Positions 23,810 through 32,800 of a stretch of 64,000 bases of DNA are shown here, piece by piece. The translations under genes and the position numbers were made by a program. The notes beneath the pieces are model-generated. The model saw nothing but the letters and a program-made list of their open reading frames with translations. It had not been told where the DNA came from and ran no database searches. This DNA comes from an uncultured Bacteroidales bacterium (GTDB taxonomy: Bacteria; Bacteroidota; Bacteroidia; Bacteroidales; UBA932). The stretch covers positions 26,955 to 90,954 of the forward strand of contig ONCE01000005.1 in assembly GCA_900316245.1 (NCBI GenBank), read 5' to 3'. Numbering within the stretch: position 1 is the stretch's first letter; the number at the start of each line of letters is the position of its first letter.

Positions 23810-26242
23810 ATGACCGTAAATATTCAAATACATTACCGCGTATCCCTGGGGGAGAGCATCCATCTCCGACTGGGTAAGCGACGTATACCTATGGAGCCCA
23901 CCCTGGGCGGCTTTTGGCAGATTATGCTGAACGGCCGGGACATCCACAGCGGTGCTCACTACACCTTCGAGGTGGTACAAGACGGAAAGGTTGTGAAGCG
24001 GGAATGGCGCCACCACGTGTTTACAGCGCCGGTTTCGCAAAAGAACATCATCATCCGTTCCTACTGGAAGGCCCGCCCGGAGAACTCCGGCTTTTATGCA
24101 TCGGCCTTCAGCGATGTCATCTTCCGCCGGCCGGACGGCTGCTCTTTCCGCCATCCCCGCCGCGAAGGACCCAGCCTGGGCAACGTGTGCTTCCGCCTAT
24201 CGGCCCCGGAGGTCCGGAGCAATGAGTCGGTGGGTATTGTGGGATCCGGAAAAGTCCTGGGAGAATGGCAGAAGGTGCACCTGATGAGTGACGGCCAGTT
24301 CCCCTGGTGGTTCATCACTATGGACATTGACGAACCTATGGAATACAAGTTCGTCATCGCAGATACCAAGACCAAGCAGATCCACCTGTGGGAAGAGGGC
24401 CCCAACCATTTCTTCGCAGAGGTTCCGCCCAAAGATACGCAGCTCATAGTGGCAGATGTCCAGCCCAAGTTTGCCACCCGTCCCTGGAGAGGCGCCGGCG
24501 TTGCCGTTCCGGTGTTCTCCCTCCGCACGGAAGAAAGCTTTGGCGTGGGAGAGTTCCACGATATCAAGAAACTGGTAGACTGGGCCCAGCAGACCGGCCA
24601 GAACGTGATTCAGCTGCTGCCGGTAAATGACACCACTATGACCCACGCCTGGCAGGACTGCTATCCCTACAATACCGTCAGTTCCTTTGCCCTGCATCCG
24701 CAGTACATCCATTTGCCGGAAGCCGGAGTGCGCGTAGACGCAGCCTACAAGGCCAAACAGCAGGAACTGGAAGCCCTTCCGCAGGAAGATTACGAGCTGG
24801 TGAACAACACCAAATTGGAACTGCTGAGAAAACTGTACAAGGGCGCCAAGGGCAAGCAGGTGAAGGCCAGCCCGGCTTTCGGAGCCTTTGTGGAGGCCAA
24901 CAAGGAATGGCTGCTCCCTTACGCCGTGTTCTCGGTGCTCCGGGACAAGTTTGGTACGCCGGACTATTCCTCCTGGGGAGAATGGGCCACCTATAGCCAG
25001 GCCAAGGCCGAAGAAGCAGCCAAGAAAAACACCGAAGCAGTGGGCTTCTACTGCTTTGTCCAATACCTGCTGGACGCCCAGCTCAAGGATGCCGTGAACT
25101 ATGCCCACCAGCACGGGGTGGCCCTCAAGGGAGACCTCCCCATTGGCGTGAGCCGCCTGAGTGTAGACACCTGGCAGCATCCGGAACTCTTCCATCTGGA
25201 CAGTCAGGCCGGCGCCCCGCCGGATGCCTTTACGGAAGACGGCCAGAACTGGGGCTTCCCCACGTACAACTGGGAGGAGATGGCCAAGGACGGCTACGCC
25301 TGGTGGAAAGCCCGCCTGGGCAAGATGGGAGAGTACTTTGACGCCTTCCGCATAGACCACATCCTGGGCTTCTTCCGCATTTGGGAAATCCCGTCCCAGT
25401 ACAAGAGCGGACTTATGGGCCACTTCAGCCCGGCCCTCCCGTACTCTCTTCAGGAACTGAAAAAGAAGGGCTTCAACCCCAAGGTGGGCAAAGGCACGGA
25501 TGTCCTCTTTGTGGAAGACCCCCGCAAGAAAGGCTACTGGCACCCGCGCATTTCCGGCGAGAAGACGCAGCTCTTCGAGAACCTGCCGGAAGAACTGAAG
25601 AGCGCTTATAAAGAACTCTACACGGATTTCTTCTGGTTCCGCCACAACGATTTCTGGAGAGAGAGCGCCATGCGCAAGTTGCCCGCCCTGCTCCGTTCCA
25701 CGGGTATGCTCTGCTGCGGAGAAGACCTGGGAATGATCCCCGGCTGCGTGCCCTCCGTAATGGAAGACCTCAATATCCTGAGCCTGGAAATCCAGCGCAT
25801 GCCCAAGGATCCCGCCCATCCCTTCGGCCAGCCGGAGAACTATCCCTACTGGTGCGTCTGCGCCACGGGAACGCACGACACTTCACCTCTCCGTGCCTGG
25901 TGGGAAGAAGACCGTGCCACCACCCAGCGCTATTACAACGAGGTCCTGGGCTGCGAGGGAGACGCCCCGTACTTCTGTGAGCCGTGGGTGGCAGACCTCA
26001 TCATTGCCCAGCATATGAATTCCCCGGCCATGCTGGCCATCCTGCCCCTGCAGGATTATATGGCCACGGACGGAGAAATCCGCTACCAGGGCAATCCCTC
26101 CGACGAGCGCATCAACGTCCCTGCCATTCCGCGTTATTACTGGCGTTACCGTATGCACTGCACGCTGGAGAGCCTCCTGAAAAACGATTCCTTTAACCGG
26201 CACATCCGCACCCTCGTGGAAGCGGCAGGCCGAAACCGATAG
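23810..26242 (+). CDS. malQ: 4-alpha-glucanotransferase with two starch-binding domains (GH77)
   Basis: An 810-residue cytosolic amylomaltase of the DPE2-like type. It transfers alpha-1,4-glucan segments during maltose, starch or glycogen metabolism. Residues about 1-110 and 120-225 are two CBM20-like modules (the second with GSGKVLGEWQKV and WWFITMDIDEPMEYKFVIAD). The GH77 barrel follows from about 240 to the end. Catalytic residues in their motifs: Asp516 in FDAFRIDH, Glu638 in CCGEDLGMIPG, and Asp690 in TGTHDTSPLR. The length is normal for the CBM20-bearing class of Bacteroidetes. The SUI1 gene follows after 2 bases, so they may share a transcript. Confidence 0.95.
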   Translation: MTVNIQIHYRVSLGESIHLRLGKRRIPMEPTLGGFWQIMLNGRDIHSGAHYTFEVVQDGKVVKREWRHHVFTAPVSQKNIIIRSYWKARPENSGFYASAFSDVIFRRPDGCSFRHPRREGPSLGNVCFRLSAPEVRSNESVGIVGSGKVLGEWQKVHLMSDGQFPWWFITMDIDEPMEYKFVIADTKTKQIHLWEEGPNHFFAEVPPKDTQLIVADVQPKFATRPWRGAGVAVPVFSLRTEESFGVGEFHDIKKLVDWAQQTGQNVIQLLPVNDTTMTHAWQDCYPYNTVSSFALHPQYIHLPEAGVRVDAAYKAKQQELEALPQEDYELVNNTKLELLRKLYKGAKGKQVKASPAFGAFVEANKEWLLPYAVFSVLRDKFGTPDYSSWGEWATYSQAKAEEAAKKNTEAVGFYCFVQYLLDAQLKDAVNYAHQHGVALKGDLPIGVSRLSVDTWQHPELFHLDSQAGAPPDAFTEDGQNWGFPTYNWEEMAKDGYAWWKARLGKMGEYFDAFRIDHILGFFRIWEIPSQYKSGLMGHFSPALPYSLQELKKKGFNPKVGKGTDVLFVEDPRKKGYWHPRISGEKTQLFENLPEELKSAYKELYTDFFWFRHNDFWRESAMRKLPALLRSTGMLCCGEDLGMIPGCVPSVMEDLNILSLEIQRMPKDPAHPFGQPENYPYWCVCATGTHDTSPLRAWWEEDRATTQRYYNEVLGCEGDAPYFCEPWVADLIIAQHMNSPAMLAILPLQDYMATDGEIRYQGNPSDERINVPAIPRYYWRYRMHCTLESLLKNDSFNRHIRTLVEAAGRNR

Positions 26243-26244
26243 AT

Positions 26245-26586
26245 ATGGAAAACGACTGGAAATCCCGCCTGGGCGTGGTTTATTCCACCAATCCGGACTT
26301 TCAATACCAGACAGAAGCCCAGCAAGAAGAAGACACGCTCCCGCCTCAGAAGCAGCGTCTCATCGTTGGAATAGACCGCCGCAACCGGGGCGGCAAGCAA
26401 GTCACCCTGATCAGCGGCTTTGTAGGGAAGGCCGATGACCTCAAGGAACTGGGCCGCGCCCTCAAAACCAAATTGGGGGTAGGCGGAAGCGCCAAAGACG
26501 GAGAAATCACCATCCAGGGAGATTTCCGGGATAAGGTGGTATCCATTTTGCAGGCGATGGGCTACAATGCCAAGAGAGGCAATTAA
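26245..26586 (+). CDS. SUI1/eIF1-like translation factor (YciH type)
   Basis: A 113-residue protein. Residues about 40-110 form the SUI1/eIF1 fold: RNRGGKQVTLISGFVG, LKTKLGVGGSAKDGEITIQG and DFRDKVVSILQAMGY are the family blocks. In bacteria this homologue (YciH) can influence initiation fidelity, particularly at non-canonical starts. That is of some interest in a lineage that mostly lacks Shine-Dalgarno sequences, but no direct link is shown here. The N-terminal 40 residues are low complexity and likely flexible. Confidence 0.88.
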   Translation: MENDWKSRLGVVYSTNPDFQYQTEAQQEEDTLPPQKQRLIVGIDRRNRGGKQVTLISGFVGKADDLKELGRALKTKLGVGGSAKDGEITIQGDFRDKVVSILQAMGYNAKRGN

Positions 26587-26589
26587 TCC

Positions 26590-27294
26590 ATGGTAGATTC
26601 GTTATTCAAATCCGGGAAACTCCTGCTGGAGACCACCGTTCCCGAGGCGGCAGCCCCGGCGGCGGAGCCGTCCCCGTGGCTCCTGAACCTGCTGTTGGTG
26701 GTGTTTGTGGTGCTGGCTATAGCCACCCTCAAGCGCTTCCTGCAGGTGCTCCCGTATATGGCAGACAGTTATCTCCGCGTTCGCGGCAGTGCCGCCTTGG
26801 AGGGCAGCATCCGCGTAAGCCAAGATCGTAACCTGGTGGCCTTGGTGCTCACCATCCCGGCCGTGATGCTGGTGTACCGTTACAAGCTGTATTCCCCGGA
26901 GTTGTTCCAGGAACTGGATCCCAACTTCCAAGTGGCGGGTGTTTTCCTGGCTTTGCTGGCGTTTTGCCTGTTGAGGCATTTCCTGTATTTATGGCTCAGG
27001 CCGCGTCGCCGTTTTGATACTTTCCGTCAGGCACATCGCGTTGGATATACGTACTTTATTTTCTTGATGTTGGTGCTGCTCGTTACGGTGGGAATCCTGG
27101 CTCTCATCGGCCTGGATTACAGCATTGTGCGATTGGTTCTGTACGGAGAAACGGCCCTTGTATACCTTCTCTTTTTGTCCCGCAGCGCACAAATTTTATC
27201 ATTATCTTGCAATCATTTGCGAACTTTTTTGTACCTTTGCGCGCTCGAAATTTTACCTGCGGCCCTGCTGGTAGTTTCGGCAGTAGTATTGTAG
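26590..27294 (+). CDS. DUF4271 membrane protein
   Basis: A 234-residue integral membrane protein with about six hydrophobic helices (LLNLLLVVFVVLAIATLKRF, GVFLALLAFCLLRHFLYLWL, LMLVLLVTVGILALIGLDY). Its position directly before hemD is the characteristic DUF4271 context in Bacteroidetes. The family function is unknown; a role linked to envelope or heme metabolism is guesswork from neighbourhood. The last 60 bases contain a probable promoter for hemD. Confidence 0.75.
   Translation: MVDSLFKSGKLLLETTVPEAAAPAAEPSPWLLNLLLVVFVVLAIATLKRFLQVLPYMADSYLRVRGSAALEGSIRVSQDRNLVALVLTIPAVMLVYRYKLYSPELFQELDPNFQVAGVFLALLAFCLLRHFLYLWLRPRRRFDTFRQAHRVGYTYFIFLMLVLLVTVGILALIGLDYSIVRLVLYGETALVYLLFLSRSAQILSLSCNHLRTFLYLCALEILPAALLVVSAVVL
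27232..27239 (+). promoter_or_regulatory. -7 box for hemD, inside the DUF4271 gene
   Basis: TACCTTTG, about 75 bases before the hemD ATG, in an AT-rich patch unlike the surrounding coding DNA. TTG at 27207-27209 could serve as a weak -33. Confidence 0.4.
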
Positions 27295-27313
27295 AGAAGA
27301 AAGGTTTACAAAA

Positions 27314-28054
27314 ATGAGCATCAAGAAGATCTTGGTTTCCCAGAACGCACCCCGCGTTCTTACTCAATATGAGTCTGTTACGGAGAAATTCGGCGCCAAC
27401 TTCGATTTCCGCCCCTTTTTCAAGATAGAACCTCTGACCTCCCGGGAATTCCGTGCCCAGCGAATCAACGTGCTGGATTATACGGCCATCATCTTCTCTT
27501 CCCGTCACGTCATTGACGCCTTCTTCTCTCTGGCCGAAGAGCTCAGGGCCAAGATTCCCGAGACCATGAAGTACTTCTGCACCACCGAGGCTGTGGCTAT
27601 GTACCTGCAGAAGCATATCGTATACCGCAAGCGCAAGATTTTCTACGGCACCGGCACCCCCGAGAGCGTAGTGGCCCTCATCGGCCCCAAGCACAAGGGA
27701 GAGAAGTTCCTGGTGGCCCAGAGCGATACTTCCAGCAGCGACGCCCTCACCTCCCTGCTGCAGGCTGGCGGCCTGGATTACAACACCGGTGTGTTCGTGA
27801 AATCCGTGAGCCAGGACCTCAAGGACCTCAAGCTGGAAGACTACGATATGATTGTCTTCTACAACCCGGCCGATGTCAAGTCCCTCCAGGAAAACTTCCC
27901 GGATTTCAAGCAGGGAGACATCAAGATGGTCTCTTACGGCAAATCCATTGTGAAGGCAATGGAGGAAGCCGGTCTCCGCATTGACGTGAAAGCCCCGTCT
28001 CCCGAGGCTCCGTCCGTGGCCAGCGCCATTGAGCAGTACCTGAGTACCCTCTAG
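27314..28054 (+). CDS. hemD: Uroporphyrinogen-III synthase family protein
   Basis: A 246-residue two-lobed HemD-type protein that would cyclise hydroxymethylbilane to uroporphyrinogen III in the cytosol. Recognisable segments are ILVSQNAPRVLTQYES at the N-terminus, IIFSSRHVIDAFF, and DMIVFYNPADVKSLQ with the C-terminal SYGKSIVKAMEEAGL. HemD proteins are poorly conserved, so the call leans on context too: DUF4271-hemD-rnpA-yidD is a standard Bacteroidales cluster. Many Bacteroidales lack a full heme pathway; whether this strain makes tetrapyrroles cannot be judged here. The rnpA start follows the stop by one base. Confidence 0.85.
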   Translation: MSIKKILVSQNAPRVLTQYESVTEKFGANFDFRPFFKIEPLTSREFRAQRINVLDYTAIIFSSRHVIDAFFSLAEELRAKIPETMKYFCTTEAVAMYLQKHIVYRKRKIFYGTGTPESVVALIGPKHKGEKFLVAQSDTSSSDALTSLLQAGGLDYNTGVFVKSVSQDLKDLKLEDYDMIVFYNPADVKSLQENFPDFKQGDIKMVSYGKSIVKAMEEAGLRIDVKAPSPEAPSVASAIEQYLSTL

Positions 28055-28055
28055 T

Positions 28056-28436
28056 ATGGATGAAAGCCTTCCCAAAACCGAACGCCTCTGCGGCAAGACA
28101 GCCGTGGTGGGACTGTTCGAGCACGGGAAAACGCTTGGCTCCGGCTGCATCCGCTGCAAATATTCAGTAAGGGCCGATGAAGGGCCTTCCCGGATCGTGG
28201 TGTCCGTTCCCAAACGCCACTTCAAGCGCGCTGTCAAGCGCAACCTCCTCAAGCGGCGTCTCCGCGAAGCCTACCGCCACCAGAAAGACCTCCTGGGGCC
28301 TTCCGTAGACATCCTGTTCATCTACACCTCCACCGAGGTGCTTCCCTACGAGACCATTTTCGCCGATATGGCCAATCTCCTCCAGACTGTTTCGGCCCGT
28401 GAAATGCAAAATTCTGAAAATCAGAAAGATATATAA
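28056..28436 (+). CDS. rnpA: Ribonuclease P protein component
   Basis: A 126-residue basic protein that binds RNase P RNA and helps process tRNA 5' ends. The signature around [20 protein letters not shown] and LREAYR, the RNR-type motif, is intact, with the usual [18 protein letters not shown]-terminal part. The common partner rpmH is not adjacent; instead the gene sits after hemD, as in other Bacteroidales. A strong hairpin separates it from yidD. Confidence 0.95.
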   Translation: MDESLPKTERLCGKTAVVGLFEHGKTLGSGCIRCKYSVRADEGPSRIVVSVPKRHFKRAVKRNLLKRRLREAYRHQKDLLGPSVDILFIYTSTEVLPYETIFADMANLLQTVSAREMQNSENQKDI

Positions 28437-28439
28437 TTT

Positions 28440-28463
28440 CTCCTCCGCTTTTTTCGGAGGAGG
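28440..28463 (+). terminator. Hairpin between rnpA and yidD
   Basis: CTCCTCCG (28440-28447), loop CTTTTTT, CGGAGGAG (28455-28462), then GATTTTCG. A strong stem with a weak T-tract: it may attenuate rather than end transcription, or be an RNA-processing site between cotranscribed genes. Confidence 0.55.
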
Positions 28464-28483
28464 ATTTTCGTAAGTCGCTGAAC

Positions 28484-28756
28484 ATGAGTAAATTCTATTC
28501 CACGCTCAAATCGATTCTGATTTTCCCCTTTGTACTGCTGATCAAGTTCTATCAGCTGTGCATCAGCCCGCTTACTCCGCCCAGCTGCCGGTTCACGCCC
28601 ACGTGTTCGCAGTATGGGCTGGAGGCCTTTAAAAAGCACGGCCCCATCAAGGGCCTGTATCTGACCACCCGCCGCATCCTGCGCTGCCACCCGTGGGGTG
28701 GAAGCGGCTACGACCCCGTTCCGGAAGAATTCCATTTCTTTAAGAAAAATGCCTAA
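28484..28756 (+). CDS. yidD: Membrane protein insertion efficiency factor
   Basis: A 90-residue YidD protein. It has the family pattern [20 protein letters not shown] with the [12 protein letters not shown] continuation, plus [20 protein letters not shown] at the C-terminus, with three of the conserved cysteines. The N-terminal amphipathic helix associates with the inner membrane, where the protein aids YidC-dependent insertion. The pairing with rnpA is ancient. The 3' end overlaps the menG start by 8 bases. Confidence 0.95.
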   Translation: MSKFYSTLKSILIFPFVLLIKFYQLCISPLTPPSCRFTPTCSQYGLEAFKKHGPIKGLYLTTRRILRCHPWGGSGYDPVPEEFHFFKKNA

Positions 28757-29447
28757 GAAAGAGAAAATCCAGCAGATGTTCGATGAGATTGCCCCTTCCT
28801 ACGACAAGCTCAATCACATCATGTCCCTGAATGTGGACAAGATCTGGCGCCGCCACGCCCTCAAAGAAATCGTAGACGGAACGCCGCAGCAGATTCTGGA
28901 TGTGGCCTGCGGTACGGGAGACAGCACCGTTGTCACCGCCAAGGCTGCGGCAGAAGGCAGCCACGTCATAGGGGCCGATATCTCCGAAGGTATGATGGCC
29001 CTGGTTATGGACAAGGCCCGCAAGGCCGGCGTGGAAGACCGCGTGAGCCTGCAGGTGGCCGATGGGGAGAACCTCCCCTTCGAAGAAGGCACCTTCCACC
29101 GCGTAACCTGCGCTTTCGGCATCCGCAACTTTGAGCACAAAGAGCTGGGCCTCAAAGAATTCCATCGCGTTCTCAAGCCCGGCGGCAAGGCTGTGATCCT
29201 GGAACTGTCCCTGCCCCGGAACCGCGTCATCCGCTGGTTCTACGACCTCTATTTCCTGCACGTCCTGCCCTGGATCGGCGGCCTCATTTCCGGAGACAAA
29301 GCCGCCTACAAATACCTTCCGGCCTCCGTCCACGCCTTCCCGGCCCCTTCGGCCTTTCTGGCCATGATGCAGGAAGCCGGTTTCCAAAACGTCCGCCAGC
29401 GTCCCTTCTCCCTGGGCCTTTGCCGCATGTACGTAGGAGAAAAGTAA
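28749..29447 (+). CDS. menG: Demethylmenaquinone methyltransferase
   Basis: A 232-residue SAM-dependent methyltransferase (UbiE/MenG) that performs the last step of menaquinone synthesis. The AdoMet motif is [12 protein letters not shown]; the family signatures are [18 protein letters not shown] and [20 protein letters not shown]. The start at 28749 gives the conserved N-terminus; an earlier in-frame start would read through yidD. Menaquinone fits an anaerobe that uses fumarate-type respiration. A large hairpin element begins 4 bases after the stop codon. Confidence 0.95.
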   Translation: MPKKEKIQQMFDEIAPSYDKLNHIMSLNVDKIWRRHALKEIVDGTPQQILDVACGTGDSTVVTAKAAAEGSHVIGADISEGMMALVMDKARKAGVEDRVSLQVADGENLPFEEGTFHRVTCAFGIRNFEHKELGLKEFHRVLKPGGKAVILELSLPRNRVIRWFYDLYFLHVLPWIGGLISGDKAAYKYLPASVHAFPAPSAFLAMMQEAGFQNVRQRPFSLGLCRMYVGEK

Positions 29448-29450
29448 TCT

Positions 29451-29640
29451 TTTCGCCCTCGGAGAAGTATTGCCCTCGGAAACCTTCGCCACCCCCGGCG
29501 ATAAGGGGGAGGGGCCCGCTGATTTTTGGATATTTTCGGAGGACGCTTGCTTCCGGAGAAAATGTTCAAAAAGCAGTGGGGGGGACGAAGGGGCGAAGCC
29601 CCGGAGGGTTTCAGAGGGTAATACTTCGGAGAGGGCGAAA
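29451..29640 (+). repeat. 190 bp hairpin element, copy B
   Basis: Arms at 29451-29484 and 29607-29640 pair at 30 of 34 positions (one G-T), interrupted by a symmetrical GGA/GGA internal loop and one G-A. Inside are a hairpin CGCC-ACCCC-CGGCG, the core AGGGGGAGGGGCCC, a long hairpin ending in GGA-CGCTTGC-TTCC, and GGGGC-GAA-GCCCC. The core and the order of sub-hairpins match copy A at 22374-22563, with paired substitutions in the stems. It starts 4 bases after menG and could act as its transcript end. Confidence 0.8.
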
Positions 29641-29657
29641 CATATAAATCTTTTTCT

Positions 29658-29689
29658 TATCTTTGTAATTCTTAGTTAGAATTGCAAAG
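29658..29689 (+). promoter_or_regulatory. -7 box with overlapping dyad before the DUF2723 gene
   Basis: TATCTTTG at 29658-29665. CTTTGTAATTCT (29661-29672) is inverted as AGAATTGCAAAG (29678-29689), with one G-T-type mismatch, ending immediately before the ATG. The layout is like the dipeptidase promoter at 11218-11243. Confidence 0.5.
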
Positions 29690-29690
29690 A

Positions 29691-32600
29691 ATGGATAACA
29701 AGACCTTTAAGAAGTGGAATTGGATAGTGAGTCTGGCCGTGCTGGCCATTTCCTGCTTTACCTATCTGTCCACCATTGAGCCCACGGCGTCGTTCTGGGA
29801 CTGCGGTGAGTTCATTGCCTCTTCATACAAACTGGAAGTGGGTCACCCCCCGGGAAACCCTGTGTTCCAGCTTTTTGCCCGTTTCTTCAGCATTCCCGTG
29901 GACGCTTCCCACGCCGCCGTGGCCATCAATGCCATGAACGCCATCCTGAGCGCCCTCACCATCTTCTTCCTCTACTTCACCATCGTGTTCTTTGCCAAGC
30001 GGGTGGTGAAGAACCCCATCGCCATCTTCGGCTCTGCCGCCGTGGGCGCCCTGGCTTACTGCTTCAGCGACACCTTCTGGTTCAGCGCCGTCGAGGGAGA
30101 GGTTTACGCCATGTCTTCCCTGTTCACCGCCCTGGTTTTCTGGGCCATGTGCCAATGGTACGACAAGGCCGATGAGCCCCACGCCAACCGCTGGATCGTG
30201 CTCATTGCCTTCCTGATGGGCCTGAGCATAGGCGTGCACCTGCTGAATCTCCTCACCATTCCGGCCTTCGTGTTTATGTACTACTACCGGAAGAACGAGG
30301 ACAAGAAACTGCCTTTCAAGACACTGGCGGGCATCTTTGCCATCGGCATCGTGATCGAGTTCGTGGTGGTGTACCTCTTTATCCCGTACTTCCCCAAGAC
30401 GGCCGCCTGGTTTGACCGCATCTTCGTGAACGGATTCGGCCTGCCTTATAACTCCGGTGCGCTGTTCTTCCTGGTGGGTGTGCTGGCCCTTTGCTTCTGG
30501 GGGCTGTTTGTCACCCTGAAGAAGGAAAAGGTGTTCCTCAATACGGTCCTGCTTTGCGTGACTACGCTGGCCATAGGCTTCTCGATGTTCTCCATCGTGG
30601 TGATCCGCTCCAGCGTCAAGACCCCTACCAACGAGTACCAGCCCGATAACCCCTACACCCTGGTGCGTTACCTCAGCCGTGAGCAGTACGGCTCCACGCC
30701 GCTGCTGTACGGCCAGTACTTCGGTGCCCCCTACGACATCAAGAGCGGCAGTTACTGGGCCCCGCTGAACGGCAAGTACGTCAAGGCCACCGCCCCGGCA
30801 GACGCCGAGTACACCCCGGAGGGCAAGATGCTCTTCCCCCGTATGTGGTCCAACGCCGACCAGCGCTACATAGACTTCTACCAGCTCTATACCCAAGGCA
30901 AGGGCACCCGCATCCGCGGAGCCCAGCACCGCAAGCCCACGATGGGCGCCAACCTGGCGTATTTCTTTGACTATCAGCTTAACTGGATGTACTGGCGTTA
31001 CTTTATGTGGAACTTTGTGGGCCGCCAGAACGACATCCACAGCCCCGTTCCCGGCAACGTGTTCAACGGCAACTGGGAAAGCGGCATAGGCTTCCTGGAC
31101 AGAATCCGTCTGGGAGACCAGTCCAACGCCCCCGCTCCGCTGCGGGACAACAAGGGCAAGAACCACTACTTCTTCCTGCCGCTGCTGCTGGGCCTGCTGG
31201 GCCTGGTGTTCCAGTTTGACCGGGACAAGCGCGGCAGCTGGCTGGTGTTCCTGATGTTCTTTATGACGGGTATCGCCATTGTGCTGTACCTGAACCAGCC
31301 GCCTTACCAGGTACGTGAACGGGACTACGCCTATGCGGGTTCTTTCTATATGTTTGCCATCTGGATAGGCCTGGGCGTGGCCGCCCTGTACCAGTGGATC
31401 ACGGAGAACGCCAAGAAGGCCGATCCCAAGGTGGTAGCCACGGCAGCATCGGCCCTTTGCCTCTGCGTGCCCGCCCTGATGGCCGCCCAGAACTGGGACG
31501 ACCACGACCGTTCCCACCGTTACACCGCTCCGGAGATGGCCGCCAACTACCTGAATTCGGTAGGGGAGAACGGCCTGCTCATCACCCACGGAGACAACGA
31601 TACCTTCCCGCTGTGGTATGCCCAGGAGATTGAGAGCGTCCGCACGGATGTGCGCGTGGTCAATACCTCCCTGCTGGGCACCGACTGGTACATCGACCAG
31701 ATGAAGTGGGCCTGCAACGAGAGCAAGCCGCTCCCGCTCACCGTCCCGGCCAGCCAGTACCTGTACGGTACCAACGAGTTTGTGTACATTGCCTACGACG
31801 ACGGCTCTCCTATGATGATCAAGGACGTGATGGACGTGTTCAAGGATCCCAAGATGAAAGTGGCCCTGGAAGACGGCACCAAGCTGGATTTCATCTGCGC
31901 CCGCAACATCGTGGTTCCGGTGAACAAGGAGAACTGCCTCAAGTACGGCATTGTTCCGGAGAAGTTTGCAGACGAGATTCCGGACCAGATTATGCTCACT
32001 ATGTCCAAGGACAAGAGCTACCTCTCCAAGCCGGAGCTCTTTATGCTGGATCTGCTGTCCAACTACAACTGGGACCGTCCCATCAGCGTACTCAGCCAGG
32101 GCGGAGACCTCAATATCGGCATCAAGGACTATCTGCTGTATGACGGCTATTCCTACCGCTTCACGCCCATCCGGAACAAGCCCGCTACCACGGACGCCGG
32201 CAAGGTGGATGCCCTGGAACTGTACAACCGCATCAAGAACGATTACAAGTGGGATGCCCTGAGCCGTACGGACTGGTTTGTAGACTACCAGAATCTGTAC
32301 ACCTTCCTGGGTGTGCTGAGCCATCGTCAGCTGTTCCTCACCGTGGCCAACGCCCTCATCGACGCCGGTGAGCCGGAGAAGGCCCTGGAGATCCAGGACC
32401 TCTGCCAGACCGTGTTCCCGGAGGAGAATTTCCCGCTGGAAACCATCTCGGTGGGCTTCTCCGGCAACGACTATATGGTGGCCCAGATGATCGAGAACTA
32501 CTACCACCTGGGAGCGGTGGACAAAGCCCGCGACCTGGCCCTGCGCTTTGCAGAGGAACTGCTGGATACTTCGGCCTTCTATCTGGGCTGGGGCAATCTG

Positions 32601-32789
32601 GGGGCCGATGAATTTGAAACCGCCAGCCGCATCCTCCTGTACGTGGCCGATGTCTGCAAGGACTACGGCGACAAGGAACTGGGCAGCGCTATGGTAGACG
32701 AGCTGGAGCAGCTGCTGCAAGCCGCCTCCGGCTCCACCCCCTACGACATCGAGCACGTAGAAGATTCCCTGAACGTTCAACAACCTTAA
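29691..32789 (+). CDS. DUF2723 membrane protein, probable GT-C-type glycosyltransferase
   Basis: A 1032-residue protein. The first half has about 12 hydrophobic helices, with the family opening TYLSTIEPTASFWDCGEFIA and SSYKLEVGHPPGNPVFQL; the acidic WDCGEF in the first periplasmic loop corresponds to the catalytic-type Asp/Glu of O-mannosyltransferase-like (PMT/GT-C) enzymes. The second half is largely soluble and helical, with repeat-like segments near the C-terminus. DUF2723 proteins are conserved in Bacteroidetes and are suspected of glycosylating exported proteins; that function is inference. The ATG at 29691 is preferred over a TTG nine bases earlier. Confidence 0.85.
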   Translation: MDNKTFKKWNWIVSLAVLAISCFTYLSTIEPTASFWDCGEFIASSYKLEVGHPPGNPVFQLFARFFSIPVDASHAAVAINAMNAILSALTIFFLYFTIVFFAKRVVKNPIAIFGSAAVGALAYCFSDTFWFSAVEGEVYAMSSLFTALVFWAMCQWYDKADEPHANRWIVLIAFLMGLSIGVHLLNLLTIPAFVFMYYYRKNEDKKLPFKTLAGIFAIGIVIEFVVVYLFIPYFPKTAAWFDRIFVNGFGLPYNSGALFFLVGVLALCFWGLFVTLKKEKVFLNTVLLCVTTLAIGFSMFSIVVIRSSVKTPTNEYQPDNPYTLVRYLSREQYGSTPLLYGQYFGAPYDIKSGSYWAPLNGKYVKATAPADAEYTPEGKMLFPRMWSNADQRYIDFYQLYTQGKGTRIRGAQHRKPTMGANLAYFFDYQLNWMYWRYFMWNFVGRQNDIHSPVPGNVFNGNWESGIGFLDRIRLGDQSNAPAPLRDNKGKNHYFFLPLLLGLLGLVFQFDRDKRGSWLVFLMFFMTGIAIVLYLNQPPYQVRERDYAYAGSFYMFAIWIGLGVAALYQWITENAKKADPKVVATAASALCLCVPALMAAQNWDDHDRSHRYTAPEMAANYLNSVGENGLLITHGDNDTFPLWYAQEIESVRTDVRVVNTSLLGTDWYIDQMKWACNESKPLPLTVPASQYLYGTNEFVYIAYDDGSPMMIKDVMDVFKDPKMKVALEDGTKLDFICARNIVVPVNKENCLKYGIVPEKFADEIPDQIMLTMSKDKSYLSKPELFMLDLLSNYNWDRPISVLSQGGDLNIGIKDYLLYDGYSYRFTPIRNKPATTDAGKVDALELYNRIKNDYKWDALSRTDWFVDYQNLYTFLGVLSHRQLFLTVANALIDAGEPEKALEIQDLCQTVFPEENFPLETISVGFSGNDYMVAQMIENYYHLGAVDKARDLALRFAEELLDTSAFYLGWGNLGADEFETASRILLYVADVCKDYGDKELGSAMVDELEQLLQAASGSTPYDIEHVEDSLNVQQP

Positions 32790-32800
32790 GCGTATATAAA

